Made by a program: the position numbers and the translations under genes. Positions 52,306-61,332 of a stretch of DNA of 64,000 nt are shown here, in pieces. The first letter of the stretch is position 1, and each line of letters starts with the position of its first letter. The notes below the pieces were generated by a model, which was not told the DNA's origin, did no database searches, and saw only the letters and a program-made list of their open reading frames with translations. This DNA comes from Cupriavidus sp. 2SB (GTDB taxonomy: Bacteria > Pseudomonadota > Gammaproteobacteria > Burkholderiales > Burkholderiaceae). The stretch covers positions 1 to 64,000 of the forward strand of contig NZ_SCMX01000012.1 of assembly GCF_005503625.1 (NCBI RefSeq), written 5' to 3'.

Positions 52306-53682
52306 ATGCAACATCATCCCCGAAGAGGTTCGACCCCCACCCCCCAGCGGGTCCGGGATGTTCTCAAGCCGATCTCCGGTGCCGCCGTGGGAAACATGCT
52401 GGAGTGGTTTGACTACTCGTTGTATGGCTATCTTTCCGCCACCCTGGCGAAGGTGTTCTTCCCAAGCAGCGACCCGATCGTTAGCCTGATAGCGGCTTTC
52501 GCGGCATTCTCCGTCGCATTCGTTACCCGACCACTCGGCGCTCTGTTTTTTGGATCGCTGGGAGACCGGCTTGGACGGCGCGATACGCTCGCGATTGTCG
52601 TTGGTTTGATCAGCGTTTCGACGGGGTTGGTCGGTGTCCTACCGGGATACGAGGCGATTGGCATCGCCGCTCCTTTGCTGCTGGTAGCCCTACGCATGAT
52701 TCAGGGATTTTCCGCGGGAGGCGAAGCAGGTGGAGCACTCGCATTCCTTGCCGAGTACGCCCCGACACGCCGGCGTGGCGTTGTGATCGGGTTCTTCGGT
52801 ATGTCGGCTGGAATTGGTGCGTTGAGCGGATCCGGTCTTGTTCTGGCGATCACCAGCATTTTTGGTCAGACGGCAGTTGAGGCATGGGCCTGGCGATTGC
52901 CCTTCCTGATCGCTGGTCCGATTGGGTTGGGTGCGTTCTGGCTGCGGCTGCGCATCGAGGAAACACCGGCATTCCGGTTGCACTTGGAACGCGAGGGCGC
53001 GGCACAAGCACCATTGCGCGAAGCCCTTCGTGACGACTGGCGAAGCATTGTCAAATGTCTTGGCGTAGCGATCTCACACGGCATCCCTTACTACTTGATC
53101 CTGGCGTATCTCCCGTCTTATCTCGTGTCAACTGGACGGTTGAGTAGCGGGCAAGCTCTAGCGGCGTCCGGCCTGGCCTTTCTGGGTTCAGTGATTGTGA
53201 TCCCATTCGCTGCAGCGCTATCCGACCGCGTGGGTCGACGACCCGTCGCCTTTACGGCGGCATTGGCATACCTCGTCGTTGCGCTTCCTTTGTTCCGGAT
53301 CGTCGTGGGCTCGACACCAGAGGTGGTAATTGCCACGATGGCTAGCGTCGGGGTATTGATGGGGATGTATGGCAGCGCGCCGTTCTGCATGATGACGGAG
53401 TTGTTTCCGACACGCACACGCTACAGCGCCATGTCGGTAGGCTACAACGTGGCCATGGTGCTATTTGGCGGCACCGCTCCTTTAATCAGCGCTTCTCTGA
53501 CGAAGCTGACCGGAAACCCTTCATCACCCGCCTATTTCATGATGGGGGGCGCAGTGTTGTCTATTTTTGCCATCTTGGCGTCTCCTGAAACGTCACGAGT
53601 ACCGATTGATGAGCTCGGACAGTCGGACGAGCACATTCGCCGCGTGCGCATGGCGCTCAAGGCATCGGCTCGCGTTGAGTGA
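52306..53682 (+). CDS. MHS-type major facilitator transporter
   Basis: A 458-residue MFS carrier of the metabolite:H+ symporter (ProP/ShiA/KgtP-like) family. The start is characteristic: GAAVGNMLEWFDYSLYGYLS, then FVTRPLGALFFGSLGDRLGR and MIQGFSAGGEAGGALAFLAE. About 12 hydrophobic segments are visible. ATG 52306 has GGAG 9 bases upstream. It likely imports the carboxylate substrate or an intermediate. Ten bases before the GMC gene and controlled from sites at 52090 and 52219. Confidence 0.9.
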   Translation: MQHHPRRGSTPTPQRVRDVLKPISGAAVGNMLEWFDYSLYGYLSATLAKVFFPSSDPIVSLIAAFAAFSVAFVTRPLGALFFGSLGDRLGRRDTLAIVVGLISVSTGLVGVLPGYEAIGIAAPLLLVALRMIQGFSAGGEAGGALAFLAEYAPTRRRGVVIGFFGMSAGIGALSGSGLVLAITSIFGQTAVEAWAWRLPFLIAGPIGLGAFWLRLRIEETPAFRLHLEREGAAQAPLREALRDDWRSIVKCLGVAISHGIPYYLILAYLPSYLVSTGRLSSGQALAASGLAFLGSVIVIPFAAALSDRVGRRPVAFTAALAYLVVALPLFRIVVGSTPEVVIATMASVGVLMGMYGSAPFCMMTELFPTRTRYSAMSVGYNVAMVLFGGTAPLISASLTKLTGNPSSPAYFMMGGAVLSIFAILASPETSRVPIDELGQSDEHIRRVRMALKASARVE

Positions 53683-53692
53683 TCTCCTGATT

Positions 53693-55300
53693 ATGAAAAC
53701 CGCTACATACGACTACATTGTTATCGGCGCCGGCTCGGCAGGGTGTGTTCTCGCTTCTCGGCTGAGTGAAGATCCCAGCGTCAAGGTACTGCTGATAGAG
53801 GCGGGCGCTCCCGCGTCATCCATCTTTGTTCAGATGCCGGCAGGGATCCGGGTTCTCTATAAGAGCCAAAAATTCAACTGGCGCTATTGGACGGAGCCCC
53901 AGACACAACTGGACAATCGGAATATTTATATACCCCGGGGCAAGGTGGTGGGCGGTTCATCCTCGATCAATTCCATGATTGCTATCCGGGGGAACCGATC
54001 CGATTACGACAACTGGGCATCTCAGGGCCTGTCGGGCTGGGACTATGAATCCCTTCGTCCGTACTTTCGAAAGATTGAGGATGCATCACTGGTAACGAAG
54101 GCGAGGAATGACGATCGCGGGTACGCGGGTCCGATTCGCCTGTCATACGGCACGCAGCAAAACGCCATATCGACTGCGTTCATAGAGAGCGCAGTATCGG
54201 CCGGTATGCCGGAGAACAACGGATTCAATGGGGCGTCGCAGGTAGGCGCAGGATTCTACGAGCTTACGATTGCCGAGGGAAAGCGATCCGGTGCTTATCG
54301 TTACCTGGATCGAGCAGGTAACCGATCCAATCTGACATTGATGGCGAACTGTAAAGTCCGCAGGATTCTCCTTGCCGGAAAGCGAGCGCAAGGCGTAGTG
54401 ATTGAGGATGGATGGGAGGAGGTGGAGCTTCGCGCGGACCGCGAAGTGATTCTGACAGCAGGGGCCATTGCCTCACCGCAACTCCTGATGCTTTCGGGGA
54501 TCGGACCGGCCAAACATCTGCAGTCGATTGGTATCGCTCCCGTGGTCGATCTGCAAGGCGTCGGTGAGAACCTTCAGGACCATCTTGATTGCGCGATTCG
54601 CTTAGAAGCGTCGCAGCCCAATACGCTCACGCCCTATATCGGCCTGGTAAGAGGCGGAATGGCAGGAGCTCGCTATCTTCTTTCAGGAGGCGGGCCGGCT
54701 TCCTCTCAAGGCGTTGAGGCAGGAGCATTTTACAACTCCGACAGAAATCCGGATCTGCCTGAGTGGCAGGCCCATCTGATCATTGCGCTGCGCAATCCAC
54801 CGCCTAACGAAAAAGTTCCCCACGGATTTGCAGTCCGCGTATGCCAGCTGCGTCCAAAAAGTAGAGGCGTGCTGCGACTGCGTTCTTCAGATCCGTCCGA
54901 TTCTCCCCGAATCGACCCTCGCTTCCTCTCAGACGAGTCTGACCTGGAGAGTTTGGTGCGCGGCGTGGAACGCACGTGCGAGATTGTCGACCAGCCGGCG
55001 CTCCGGAAGTACATCAAACGAAGGCTCGACATCGATGCTTTCTCCACCGGTGCAGCCCGTAAGGCATGGATACGCTCGCATGCGGAAACCATCTATCACC
55101 CGGTTGGCACGTGTCGCATGGGAGTCGACGACAACGCTGTTGTTGACGAGGAGTTGAAAGTGCGCGGGGTTGAGAACTTGAGAGTAATTGATGGATCTGT
55201 GATGCCAACGATCATCAGTGGGAACACGAACCTTCCCATTATGGCCATGGCAGAGAAGGCCGCAGACTTGATACGAAATTCACGCACATCCGCTCGTTGA
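53693..55300 (+). CDS. GMC-family flavin oxidoreductase (alcohol dehydrogenase type)
   Basis: A 535-residue GMC enzyme: FAD fold YDYIVIGAGSAGCVLASRLS, GMC signature 1 PRGKVVGGSSSINSMIAIRG, signature 2 GAIASPQLLMLSGIGP, and the catalytic histidine region YHPVGTCRMG. Relatives are choline, polyethylene-glycol and aliphatic alcohol dehydrogenases. It would oxidise the alcohol made by the P450s to the aldehyde used by the aldehyde dehydrogenases. Directly follows the transporter gene. Confidence 0.92.
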   Translation: MKTATYDYIVIGAGSAGCVLASRLSEDPSVKVLLIEAGAPASSIFVQMPAGIRVLYKSQKFNWRYWTEPQTQLDNRNIYIPRGKVVGGSSSINSMIAIRGNRSDYDNWASQGLSGWDYESLRPYFRKIEDASLVTKARNDDRGYAGPIRLSYGTQQNAISTAFIESAVSAGMPENNGFNGASQVGAGFYELTIAEGKRSGAYRYLDRAGNRSNLTLMANCKVRRILLAGKRAQGVVIEDGWEEVELRADREVILTAGAIASPQLLMLSGIGPAKHLQSIGIAPVVDLQGVGENLQDHLDCAIRLEASQPNTLTPYIGLVRGGMAGARYLLSGGGPASSQGVEAGAFYNSDRNPDLPEWQAHLIIALRNPPPNEKVPHGFAVRVCQLRPKSRGVLRLRSSDPSDSPRIDPRFLSDESDLESLVRGVERTCEIVDQPALRKYIKRRLDIDAFSTGAARKAWIRSHAETIYHPVGTCRMGVDDNAVVDEELKVRGVENLRVIDGSVMPTIISGNTNLPIMAMAEKAADLIRNSRTSAR

Positions 55301-55523
55301 AGTTTTCGGAGAACTCTGTTCACTGGCGTTTCGAGCTTGCTCCGTCGCCTTCTTCCCGGTTGTCCCCTTACACGGGGACGAAAGGTTGCAGCATAGATTT
55401 CCCAGCATCGAATGGGAACGTCTACGGGCTTGCGTCGTTTGATGGAAGCGTTGGGCCACACCCTTTCTCTCAAGCGCCGAAACCGCCGGAATGCCAAAGC
55501 GCGGGTTCCAGCAAAGAGGACCA
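55301..55523. other. Spacer after GMC gene
   Basis: No recognised gene; precedes a short-chain dehydrogenase remnant. Confidence 0.35.
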
Positions 55524-55600
55524 CGTGAACAAGGGACTCGCCAGTCAACACATACCCATCACGGGCGCGTCACAGGGCATCGGCCGCTGGACATTCCCTG
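55524..55600 (+). pseudogene. Short-chain dehydrogenase N-terminal remnant
   Basis: The frame from GTG 55524 reads VNKGLASQHIPITGASQGIG followed by RW. The TGASQGIGR motif is the NAD(P)-binding loop of short-chain dehydrogenases. Similarity stops immediately after it, so only about 22 codons of a roughly 250-codon gene survive. It suggests that an SDR alcohol dehydrogenase once followed the GMC gene. Confidence 0.6.
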
Positions 55601-55627
55601 TACTTCAATAACCTTAAGGAGATAAGA

Positions 55628-55966
55628 ATGGTCAAGTTCACCTATCTGGTACTCACGAACGCGGTTCCGGGGCGTGAAGAAGAGTTCAATCGCTGGTATA
55701 CCGAGCAGCACCTTCCAGACGTGTTGCGCGTACCGGGCGTGGTGAGCGCACAGCGCTTCAGTCGCACGGAGCAGCAGCGAAAAGCGGGGCCTCATCCGTG
55801 GCAGTACCTGGCACTCTATAACTGCGAGGCCGCTGACCCGCAGGTCGTCACAGATGGGATCCAGGCTCGCGTCAACACAGCGGAGATGCAAATGAGTGAC
55901 ACGGTGGGCGATGTCAAATATGGTTGCTATTTCGAGCCAATCACCGAGGTGATTCGCAGTAAGTAG
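55628..55966 (+). CDS. Small dimeric alpha/beta-barrel (EthD/DUF4286-like) protein
   Basis: A 112-residue protein: FTYLVLTNAVPGREEEFNRW then YTEQHLPDVLRVPGVVSAQR. This opening strand plus NxW-Y-xx-HLPDVLxVPGVVxAxRF is typical of ferredoxin-like dimeric ABB proteins annotated as EthD- or DUF4286-like. Members are often accessory to oxidation pathways. AAGGAG precedes ATG 55628 by 8 bases. It ends a group of genes that begins with the MHS transporter. Reaction unknown. Confidence 0.75.
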   Translation: MVKFTYLVLTNAVPGREEEFNRWYTEQHLPDVLRVPGVVSAQRFSRTEQQRKAGPHPWQYLALYNCEAADPQVVTDGIQARVNTAEMQMSDTVGDVKYGCYFEPITEVIRSK

Positions 55967-56196
55967 ACGGCATGGAAGTACCTGCTTTCCCGTCGTCTCA
56001 AAGATGAGTCGGGTAGAAGCTCAACAGCTTCTCCGCCACGTGAGGCGACGGGCCAGGGCGGGTCGCTTACTCCGCCGTAGCGGCGATGGAAGGCCATGCA
56101 ACCCGGTGCGAGAGCTTGGGACTTGGGCCGAGGAGGCCAGCCTAAAACCTTCAGCGCTGCAATCACATGGGCGACTGCGCTGTTGCCCGTAGCGGA

Positions 56197-57195
56197 TCAC
56201 GCATCCATTTCGCGGCGCCAGGCTTGCGGGCTCTGCGATGTCCATCTCCGGAATGCGCGAGTAAATGCACTGTGCTCCGAGTACCCAAGTATCCAGGCCA
56301 CCTCAGCGAGCGAAAGCCGTGGATCTTTTAGGTAATTCTCTGCAATCCGGCGTCTCGTGTCGTCACGTAGCTCGCGAAATTTCAGACCCAGTTTGTCGAG
56401 TCGCCGCTGCAACGTGCGGGGGGTCATGTGCATGGAGGAAGCCACTGTTTCAAGGCTCACTTCGCCTTGACGCGCGAGCCCGGCTACCGCTTGCCTGATG
56501 GCATGTTCCATGTCATCCATCTTCGGCATGGCACCCAGCAGAGCCTGTACCTGAAGCTCCATGATTCGCAGTAGCGCTTCATCAGGTTGACGCAGAGGCG
56601 CCTGCAAAAGGTCGACGGGGAAGCGCAGACTCGTCTCCGGTTGGTCGAACTTCACCGGGCAGCCGAAGTATGCAAGATAAGGGGTGGTGTCTTGAGGTGT
56701 TGCGTTAACAAAGCACACCTCCTCCAGCCTCACATCACCATCTGTCATGGCTCGCGTGAAACGGGTCATCGCAGCCAAGGCCGTTTCGTCAACGAGCGGC
56801 CCCGTTGGTTCCGTCGAACGGGGCCACGTCATCACGACGGACTTACCTTCGGTTCTTAGCTCCGCCGGCGTAACGTTTGCAACCACACGGTCGTACTGTT
56901 GCCAGCGTTGCAAGACAGCCCCGACGTCAGGGCAAGCCCCAAGTGCGTATCCAAGCACGCCGAGATGCGCAGGCGCAATGCGCTGGCCAACGTGCAATCC
57001 GAGGAGCGGATCATTGCAAACCTCGGCGGCACGCTCAAGCAAACGCCGCCAGTGATCGAGCGCGTAGAGTCGCACTTCCTGGCAATTAGGGCTGGATTCC
57101 CCCAGCACATGCACGGCATCCAGCCCTTGGTCCTGCAAGTAGTCGAAAAGCAGGTTCACGTAGGTGCTGGCGTAGTAAGCGGTGGGCGCGGACAT
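56197..57195 (-). CDS. AraC-family regulator (OruR/ArgR-like)
   Basis: A 332-residue AraC protein. The N-terminal arabinose-binding-like domain of the OruR type is seen in HVGQRIAPAHLGVLGYALGA. The C-terminal HTH pair is SLETVASSMHMTPRTLQRRL and LSLAEVAWILGYSEHSAFTR followed by AFRRW. ATG 57195 chosen for domain fit. Divergent from the desaturase-type gene at 57320; four phased TGTC half-sites in the gap are probable binding sites. Confidence 0.88.
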   Translation of the reverse strand: MSAPTAYYASTYVNLLFDYLQDQGLDAVHVLGESSPNCQEVRLYALDHWRRLLERAAEVCNDPLLGLHVGQRIAPAHLGVLGYALGACPDVGAVLQRWQQYDRVVANVTPAELRTEGKSVVMTWPRSTEPTGPLVDETALAAMTRFTRAMTDGDVRLEEVCFVNATPQDTTPYLAYFGCPVKFDQPETSLRFPVDLLQAPLRQPDEALLRIMELQVQALLGAMPKMDDMEHAIRQAVAGLARQGEVSLETVASSMHMTPRTLQRRLDKLGLKFRELRDDTRRRIAENYLKDPRLSLAEVAWILGYSEHSAFTRAFRRWTSQSPQAWRREMDA

Positions 57196-57210
57196 GGGAT
57201 GACAATGAAC

Positions 57211-57250
57211 AATGTCGCGAAGTGTCAAGAAAGTGTCGAGGACTGTCAAT
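57211..57250. promoter_or_regulatory. Four helically phased TGTC half-sites (AraC-type operator)
   Basis: TGTC occurs at 57213, 57223, 57234 and 57244, spaced 10, 11 and 10 bases, forming two direct 21-bp repeats (AATGTCGCGAAGTGTCAAG and AAGTGTCGAGGACTGTCAA). Direct repeats with helical spacing are the normal layout for AraC dimers. Situated between the divergent araC and desaturase genes. Confidence 0.65.
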
Positions 57251-57319
57251 GCGGAGGGTCACCAGTTTGATCAAACTGTCGGCAAGCCAAGCGAACAGGA
57301 GTCTAAATTGCCGTCCGAT

Positions 57320-58276
57320 ATGATGAACTGGCTGCATTCCATATTTGGGAAGTCCGTGGATTGGAAGCAGGCGTTCATGCTCAGCATGGTTCCTCTCTTC
57401 ATCATTGCATTCAGTCTCGAGACCCTGATCAATCGAAGGCGTAGAGCCGAATCGACACTGAACTGGAAAGAGGTGTGGGCGAACATCGCATTGGGCACCA
57501 CTTACCAGATCATGGAGCCCCTGGGAGTGGCTCTTGTGACAGGATCCATCTATGCGTGGGTATATTCAAAACGTTTGTTTGATATCCCGGTGGACGGTTG
57601 GACCATTCTCCCAATCATTCTGTCGGTCGAGTTCTGCTACTACTGGTTTCATCGCGCCAGCCATCGAATCCGCTGGTTTTGGGCGGCGCACGTCGTTCAT
57701 CATACCGGCGAGAACATGAACTTCACTACGGCGGCACGACAATCGATGCTCAATGTGGTCGCTGGGAGTTTCATCTTTTTCCTTCCTCCCGTGCTCCTCG
57801 GTGTGCCGCCGGCCGCAGTCGCACTCATCCTGGCCGTGAATCTGTCCTATCAGTATTTCATTCATACCGAACTGATCCGCCGCCTTCCTGGCTGGATTGA
57901 GTACATCTTCAATACACCGTCCCATCACCGTGCCCATCATGGCCGAAACGACCAATATATCGACAAGAACTACGGTGGCATGTTGATCATTTTCGATCGC
58001 ATGTTTGGCACTTTCGAAGAAGAACGGGAGACGGTGCAATACGGCATCACCCAACAGATTAAGTCCTACAATATCCTGGTGCTGAATCTCCACGAGTTTG
58101 TCGACATGTGGCGTGACGTGATGTCACCGGGGCCCGTGTGGCAGCGACTGCAACACCTGTGGCGGCCGCCGGAATGGGTGCGCCGTGGTCATGAACCCAT
58201 CCACACATGGACGGTGGACAGGAACGAGCCGACCGGCAGTGAGTCGACACCCACTCCGTCAACGTCCGCTACCTGA
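57320..58276 (+). CDS. Sterol desaturase/fatty-acid hydroxylase family protein
   Basis: A 318-residue integral membrane di-iron protein. Four or so membrane segments (FMLSMVPLFIIAFSLETLIN, WTILPIILSVEFCYYWF, VVAGSFIFFLPPVLLGVPPA) and histidine boxes HRASH, HVVHH, HTELI and HRAHH. It is only distantly related to the hydroxylase at 12158 and has no SRPBCC domain. Controlled presumably by the divergent AraC protein. Followed by a DUF4345 gene in the same direction. Substrate unknown, likely a lipid or aliphatic compound. Confidence 0.88.
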   Translation: MMNWLHSIFGKSVDWKQAFMLSMVPLFIIAFSLETLINRRRRAESTLNWKEVWANIALGTTYQIMEPLGVALVTGSIYAWVYSKRLFDIPVDGWTILPIILSVEFCYYWFHRASHRIRWFWAAHVVHHTGENMNFTTAARQSMLNVVAGSFIFFLPPVLLGVPPAAVALILAVNLSYQYFIHTELIRRLPGWIEYIFNTPSHHRAHHGRNDQYIDKNYGGMLIIFDRMFGTFEEERETVQYGITQQIKSYNILVLNLHEFVDMWRDVMSPGPVWQRLQHLWRPPEWVRRGHEPIHTWTVDRNEPTGSESTPTPSTSAT

Positions 58277-58286
58277 GAGCCAACTC

Positions 58287-58694
58287 ATGCATCGCCTCTC
58301 TCAAATATACCTGGCCGTTTCGGCACTGGCTTTCCTGCTAATTGGCTTGCATACGTTTCACGACCCCGCTACGGCAATGGCGGGCCTCGATATGCAACCC
58401 CATTCGGTGAATGCCTTCAATGAGATCCGTGCCAACTACGGTGGCATGCATCTCGGTATCAGTCTGTTGCTGGCCCTGGGTCTACTCTCGAAGGCGTGGC
58501 GAAAGCCCTCGATGTGGATCAACGTCGTGTTCACCAGCGGCCTGGTGCTCGGGCGGCTGGTCAGCATTTCCGCTGACGGGTGGCCAAATGATCTCGTTCG
58601 AATGTTGCTTGGAATCGAAGCAGCAGCGGCATTCACCGGCCTAGCGCTGTTGTGCTTCCTCAACAAACATGATGCGCGCTCTTCCATGAGATGA
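58287..58694 (+). CDS. DUF4345 small membrane protein
   Basis: A 135-residue protein with four hydrophobic segments (IYLAVSALAFLLIGLHTF, GGMHLGISLLLALGLLSKAW, INVVFTSGLVLGRLVSI, EAAAAFTGLALLCFL) and the NEIRANYGGMHLG motif of DUF4345. The gene starts 10 bases after the desaturase stop, so it is probably an accessory of that membrane enzyme. Function unknown. Confidence 0.82.
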   Translation: MHRLSQIYLAVSALAFLLIGLHTFHDPATAMAGLDMQPHSVNAFNEIRANYGGMHLGISLLLALGLLSKAWRKPSMWINVVFTSGLVLGRLVSISADGWPNDLVRMLLGIEAAAAFTGLALLCFLNKHDARSSMR

Positions 58695-59081
58695 GCGCTC
58701 ACTTTGAGCGCCCGCGACGCGTGGACATGAGGTCATCGTTCACCCAGTCCTATCAAGTTAAACTCGCACCGATCAACCTCCACCTGTCCTGATACCGGTC
58801 TTGCGGACAACGCGCGAGATATCCGCGTTGACGGGCTTCACCGCTTTCTAAGCATCCTTTCATCGCGACGGGTCCGACGCAGCGAAGAGAACGCTAGCTC
58901 TCCCGAGAGCAGTCAAGGTGTTGGGGCCTGGCCCCAGTAGAGACTACGGAGGTTGCGTCCAGGACCGTAGTGTTCGGTCTCTTCTGGGGTCTTTCGATGC
59001 CGTGTCTGCAATTGCCACCCTCTGCGAAGTGCTTATTAGCAGGCGCAGATCTTTGCCGGCATCCGGCCGCCATTGTGAGAG
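58695..59081. other. Intergenic region with a short hairpin
   Basis: No gene. TGGGGCC-T-GGCCCCA at about 58922-58936 forms a tight 7-base hairpin that could slow transcription, but no T-run follows. Confidence 0.35.
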
Positions 59082-59102
59082 TATAATTTCACGATAGTGA
59101 AA
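59082..59102 (+). promoter_or_regulatory. Promoter -10 box overlapping a TTTCAC-GATA-GTGAAA operator
   Basis: TATAAT at 59082-59087 runs into the palindrome TTTCAC-GATA-GTGAAA at 59087-59102, about 55 bases before the HipB-like gene. An operator over the start region is the usual plan for an autoregulated Xre/HipB gene. No convincing -35 box at ideal spacing. Confidence 0.55.
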
Positions 59103-59155
59103 CAACACAGAAAACCGCTCTCCACGCTGGTGTTCCTTTTGCAAGAACGACCTCC

Positions 59156-59491
59156 ATGCCACGACCACTACCTGATCCGAAGCCACCGTCGCGTGCGACG
59201 ATTCGCACCATTCACCAACTGGGCGACCGCATTCGAGCAACGCGGGCAGGGAAAAGGATGCCCATTGACCAGGCGGCAAGACATTGCGGGGTCTCGGTCG
59301 GCATGCTGTCCAAGCTCGAGAACGGCAAGGGCGTCAATCTCGAGCACGCCCTGCGTGCGTTGGACGGACTGGGTTTGGCGATGCTGGTCGTTCCCAGGGC
59401 GCATGCGCCTTGGCTTGAACAGGCAGCGGCCCATACGGCCAAGATCGGCGAGGACGCGGCCAGGCGACAGCACGCCTGGCTGGAAGAGTAG
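59156..59491 (+). CDS. HipB-like Xre-family HTH protein
   Basis: A 111-residue protein with a central Xre HTH (LGDRIRATRAGKRMPIDQAA then RHCGVSVGMLSKLENGKGVN) followed by HALRALDGLGLAMLVVP, as in HipB antitoxin-like regulators. No hipA gene follows: the next gene is the convergent tyrosine recombinase, so it is a solitary regulator. Palindrome in its promoter suggests autoregulation. Confidence 0.83.
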   Translation: MPRPLPDPKPPSRATIRTIHQLGDRIRATRAGKRMPIDQAARHCGVSVGMLSKLENGKGVNLEHALRALDGLGLAMLVVPRAHAPWLEQAAAHTAKIGEDAARRQHAWLEE

Positions 59492-59579
59492 TAGAGGCCT
59501 GCGATCAGGCTGGGCATCAATCTCTGATGCGATCCCAGATCGGTGCGGAAATGCACTTCGCTTGGTGTGCTGACGCGCC

Positions 59580-60806
59580 TTATGCTTTCCTGATCCATCC
59601 GATGCGGTGCCGCTCCTGCGTGGCCTCGTGCCGCGCATCCTCTTCGCTGTGCAGATAGCCGCTCGTCGTCGACAGCGAGCTGTGCCCAAAGTTGTCGCGC
59701 ACATAACGCAGGTCGACCTGCTGGTCGGTCATATGCGAGCCGGCGGTGTGGCGCAGCCAGTGGGCCGAGGCGCTGGCCAGCACCGCGGCCTGCGCCCCCC
59801 ACTCGGGCCCGCGCGCCCGCAGGCGCTCCGCGGCCATGCCAAACACCTCTTTCAGGATCAGGTGCAGCGCGCCGCGTGACAGGGGTTTCTCGCCACCCTC
59901 TCTGCCAATCACCGGCAGCACCAGTGGCCGCGTCTCCCCGAACTGCGGGGTAGGCGGCAGGTCGTGGGCGCGACGGTAGCGCGCGAGTTCGGCAATCAGT
60001 TCGTCGGTCGCCGGCACCAGCCGGGTCTTGTTGCCTTTGCCGGTCACCTCGAGCCACCAGCGCTCGATGCCCTGGCCATCGCGCCGGCAGAAGAACGCGC
60101 CCATGGGGGTCGCCGTCAGCTCGGAGGCGCGCAGGCCGCCCAGATAGAGCACGGTCAGCACCCACCGGCAGCGCGCGGCGTGCCGGCGTTCCCGCGCGGT
60201 CTCGGTCGGCATGGCCGCGACGGTGTCTTTGACCGTTTCCCACAGGTCGTGGCTCAGATAGCGGGTGATGCGCGCTCGGGTGGGGGCGCGCCGGCGGCGG
60301 GCGAGGGCAAGCGGGTTGCCGGCCAGGTAGCCCGCCTCGGTCAGCCAGGCGAACAGCGCGTTCAGGATCACCATCGCGTGGCGCACGCTGGACGGCGACA
60401 GCGGCCCGGCAAACGGGCGCCAGTCGGGGTGGCCGCGTGCAAGCTTCTTGCTGCCGGCCAGCACCCAGCGCGCGGCGGGTTGCGGATCGGCGAGGAAGCG
60501 CTCGTAGGCGAGCAGGTCTTCGTGCGTCAGCGAGGACAAGGGCTTGCCCACCTGGAGCACGGTCCACAGGATCAGCCGCTCCACCTCGCGGCGATAAGTG
60601 GTGAGCGTCGCGGTGCTGTCGGCATAGCGCGCGAGCCAGGCGGTGACGGCGGCCAGGTCGTCGGCCGCGGCGATCCGCGTGGCGCTGGCGGGCGCGCGGT
60701 TGCTGCCGGCCGCGCCGGACAGCGCCGGGGTCAGGCGCAGGCGCTCCAGCGGGGTGGGAAGCGGGGCGGCCAGGCCATCCAAAGGTTTAATCGGGAGCAG
60801 TTCCAT
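59580..60806 (-). CDS. Plasmid-type tyrosine recombinase/integrase
   Basis: A 408-residue tyrosine recombinase. The N-terminal SAM-like domain is at about residues 45-165 (TATLTTYRREVERLILWTVL). The catalytic domain has R in LYLGGLRASELTATP, then K in VTGKGNKTRLVPAT, HWLRHTAGSH and the nucleophile region FGHSSLSTTSGYLHSEEDAR. It is divergent from kfrA, a pairing seen on large Burkholderiales replicons, where it may resolve multimers. ATG 60806 chosen from the domain start; the frame is open to 60914. Confidence 0.9.
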   Translation of the reverse strand: MELLPIKPLDGLAAPLPTPLERLRLTPALSGAAGSNRAPASATRIAAADDLAAVTAWLARYADSTATLTTYRREVERLILWTVLQVGKPLSSLTHEDLLAYERFLADPQPAARWVLAGSKKLARGHPDWRPFAGPLSPSSVRHAMVILNALFAWLTEAGYLAGNPLALARRRRAPTRARITRYLSHDLWETVKDTVAAMPTETARERRHAARCRWVLTVLYLGGLRASELTATPMGAFFCRRDGQGIERWWLEVTGKGNKTRLVPATDELIAELARYRRAHDLPPTPQFGETRPLVLPVIGREGGEKPLSRGALHLILKEVFGMAAERLRARGPEWGAQAAVLASASAHWLRHTAGSHMTDQQVDLRYVRDNFGHSSLSTTSGYLHSEEDARHEATQERHRIGWIRKA

Positions 60807-61229
60807 GGTGTATCGGCCTAAGCGTCGGTTTGCACAAATTTGTTCCCGCTGGTCGCACGCCAGCAAGCCGATTGCAGGGCGATGGTAACAATATTGCGTC
60901 GAGAAACGCTGCAAGAAATTGTTCCCCCAGCCGACACTTGAAGCAATTTTGTACCTTCCCCCAACGCATCGGTCCGTCGTCAGCCTTCACCCCGCCGACG
61001 GCGCGGGGCGATCCGATGGACGGGATTCAGCTGCGCAAAGCGATGACGTTCGCCGTCAGGCGTGCCACGCAAGCTAGCCGAGTCACGCCGCGCCTGCCGC
61101 CGGTGCGTGCGCTCCAGCGCGCCAGCCAGGCGTGCCCATGGGGGTCGGGAACAAAATTCTGCAAAAAGAGGGCACAAATTTATGCATACCGACAGGGGCA
61201 GCGTGGGGAGGCGATTCGAGCCAATATTA
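60807..61229. other. Intergenic region between recombinase and KfrA operators
   Basis: No gene recognised. Several repeated-looking segments containing ACAAATTT or ACAAAATT (60835, 61150, 61173) lie here; they might be binding sites of the recombinase or of a replication protein. Confidence 0.35.
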
Positions 61230-61295
61230 TAGACATAAGCGTACTTATGTCTAAACTTTTACACGAATCTTGTTATCCACTACGTATTACGTAGT
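61230..61295. promoter_or_regulatory. Two palindromes upstream of kfrA
   Basis: TAGACATAAG-CGTA-CTTATGTCTA at 61230-61253 and ACTACGTA-T-TACGTAGT at 61279-61295, both perfect in their arms. KfrA proteins are known to bind palindromes at their own promoter; these two are the obvious candidates. The first may alternatively be a recombinase or partition site. Confidence 0.6.
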
Positions 61296-61332
61296 AATAT
61301 TTAACTCTGAATGTCCAAAAAGGTGCTCGACC

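Noticed and set aside
58922-58936. Hairpin TGGGGCC-T-GGCCCCA as a terminator
   Set aside because: Loop of one base and no following T-run; too weak to call.
59212-60567. 451-codon minus-strand frame over the recombinase gene
   Set aside because: Arginine/alanine/proline-rich shadow of the tyrosine recombinase in another frame.
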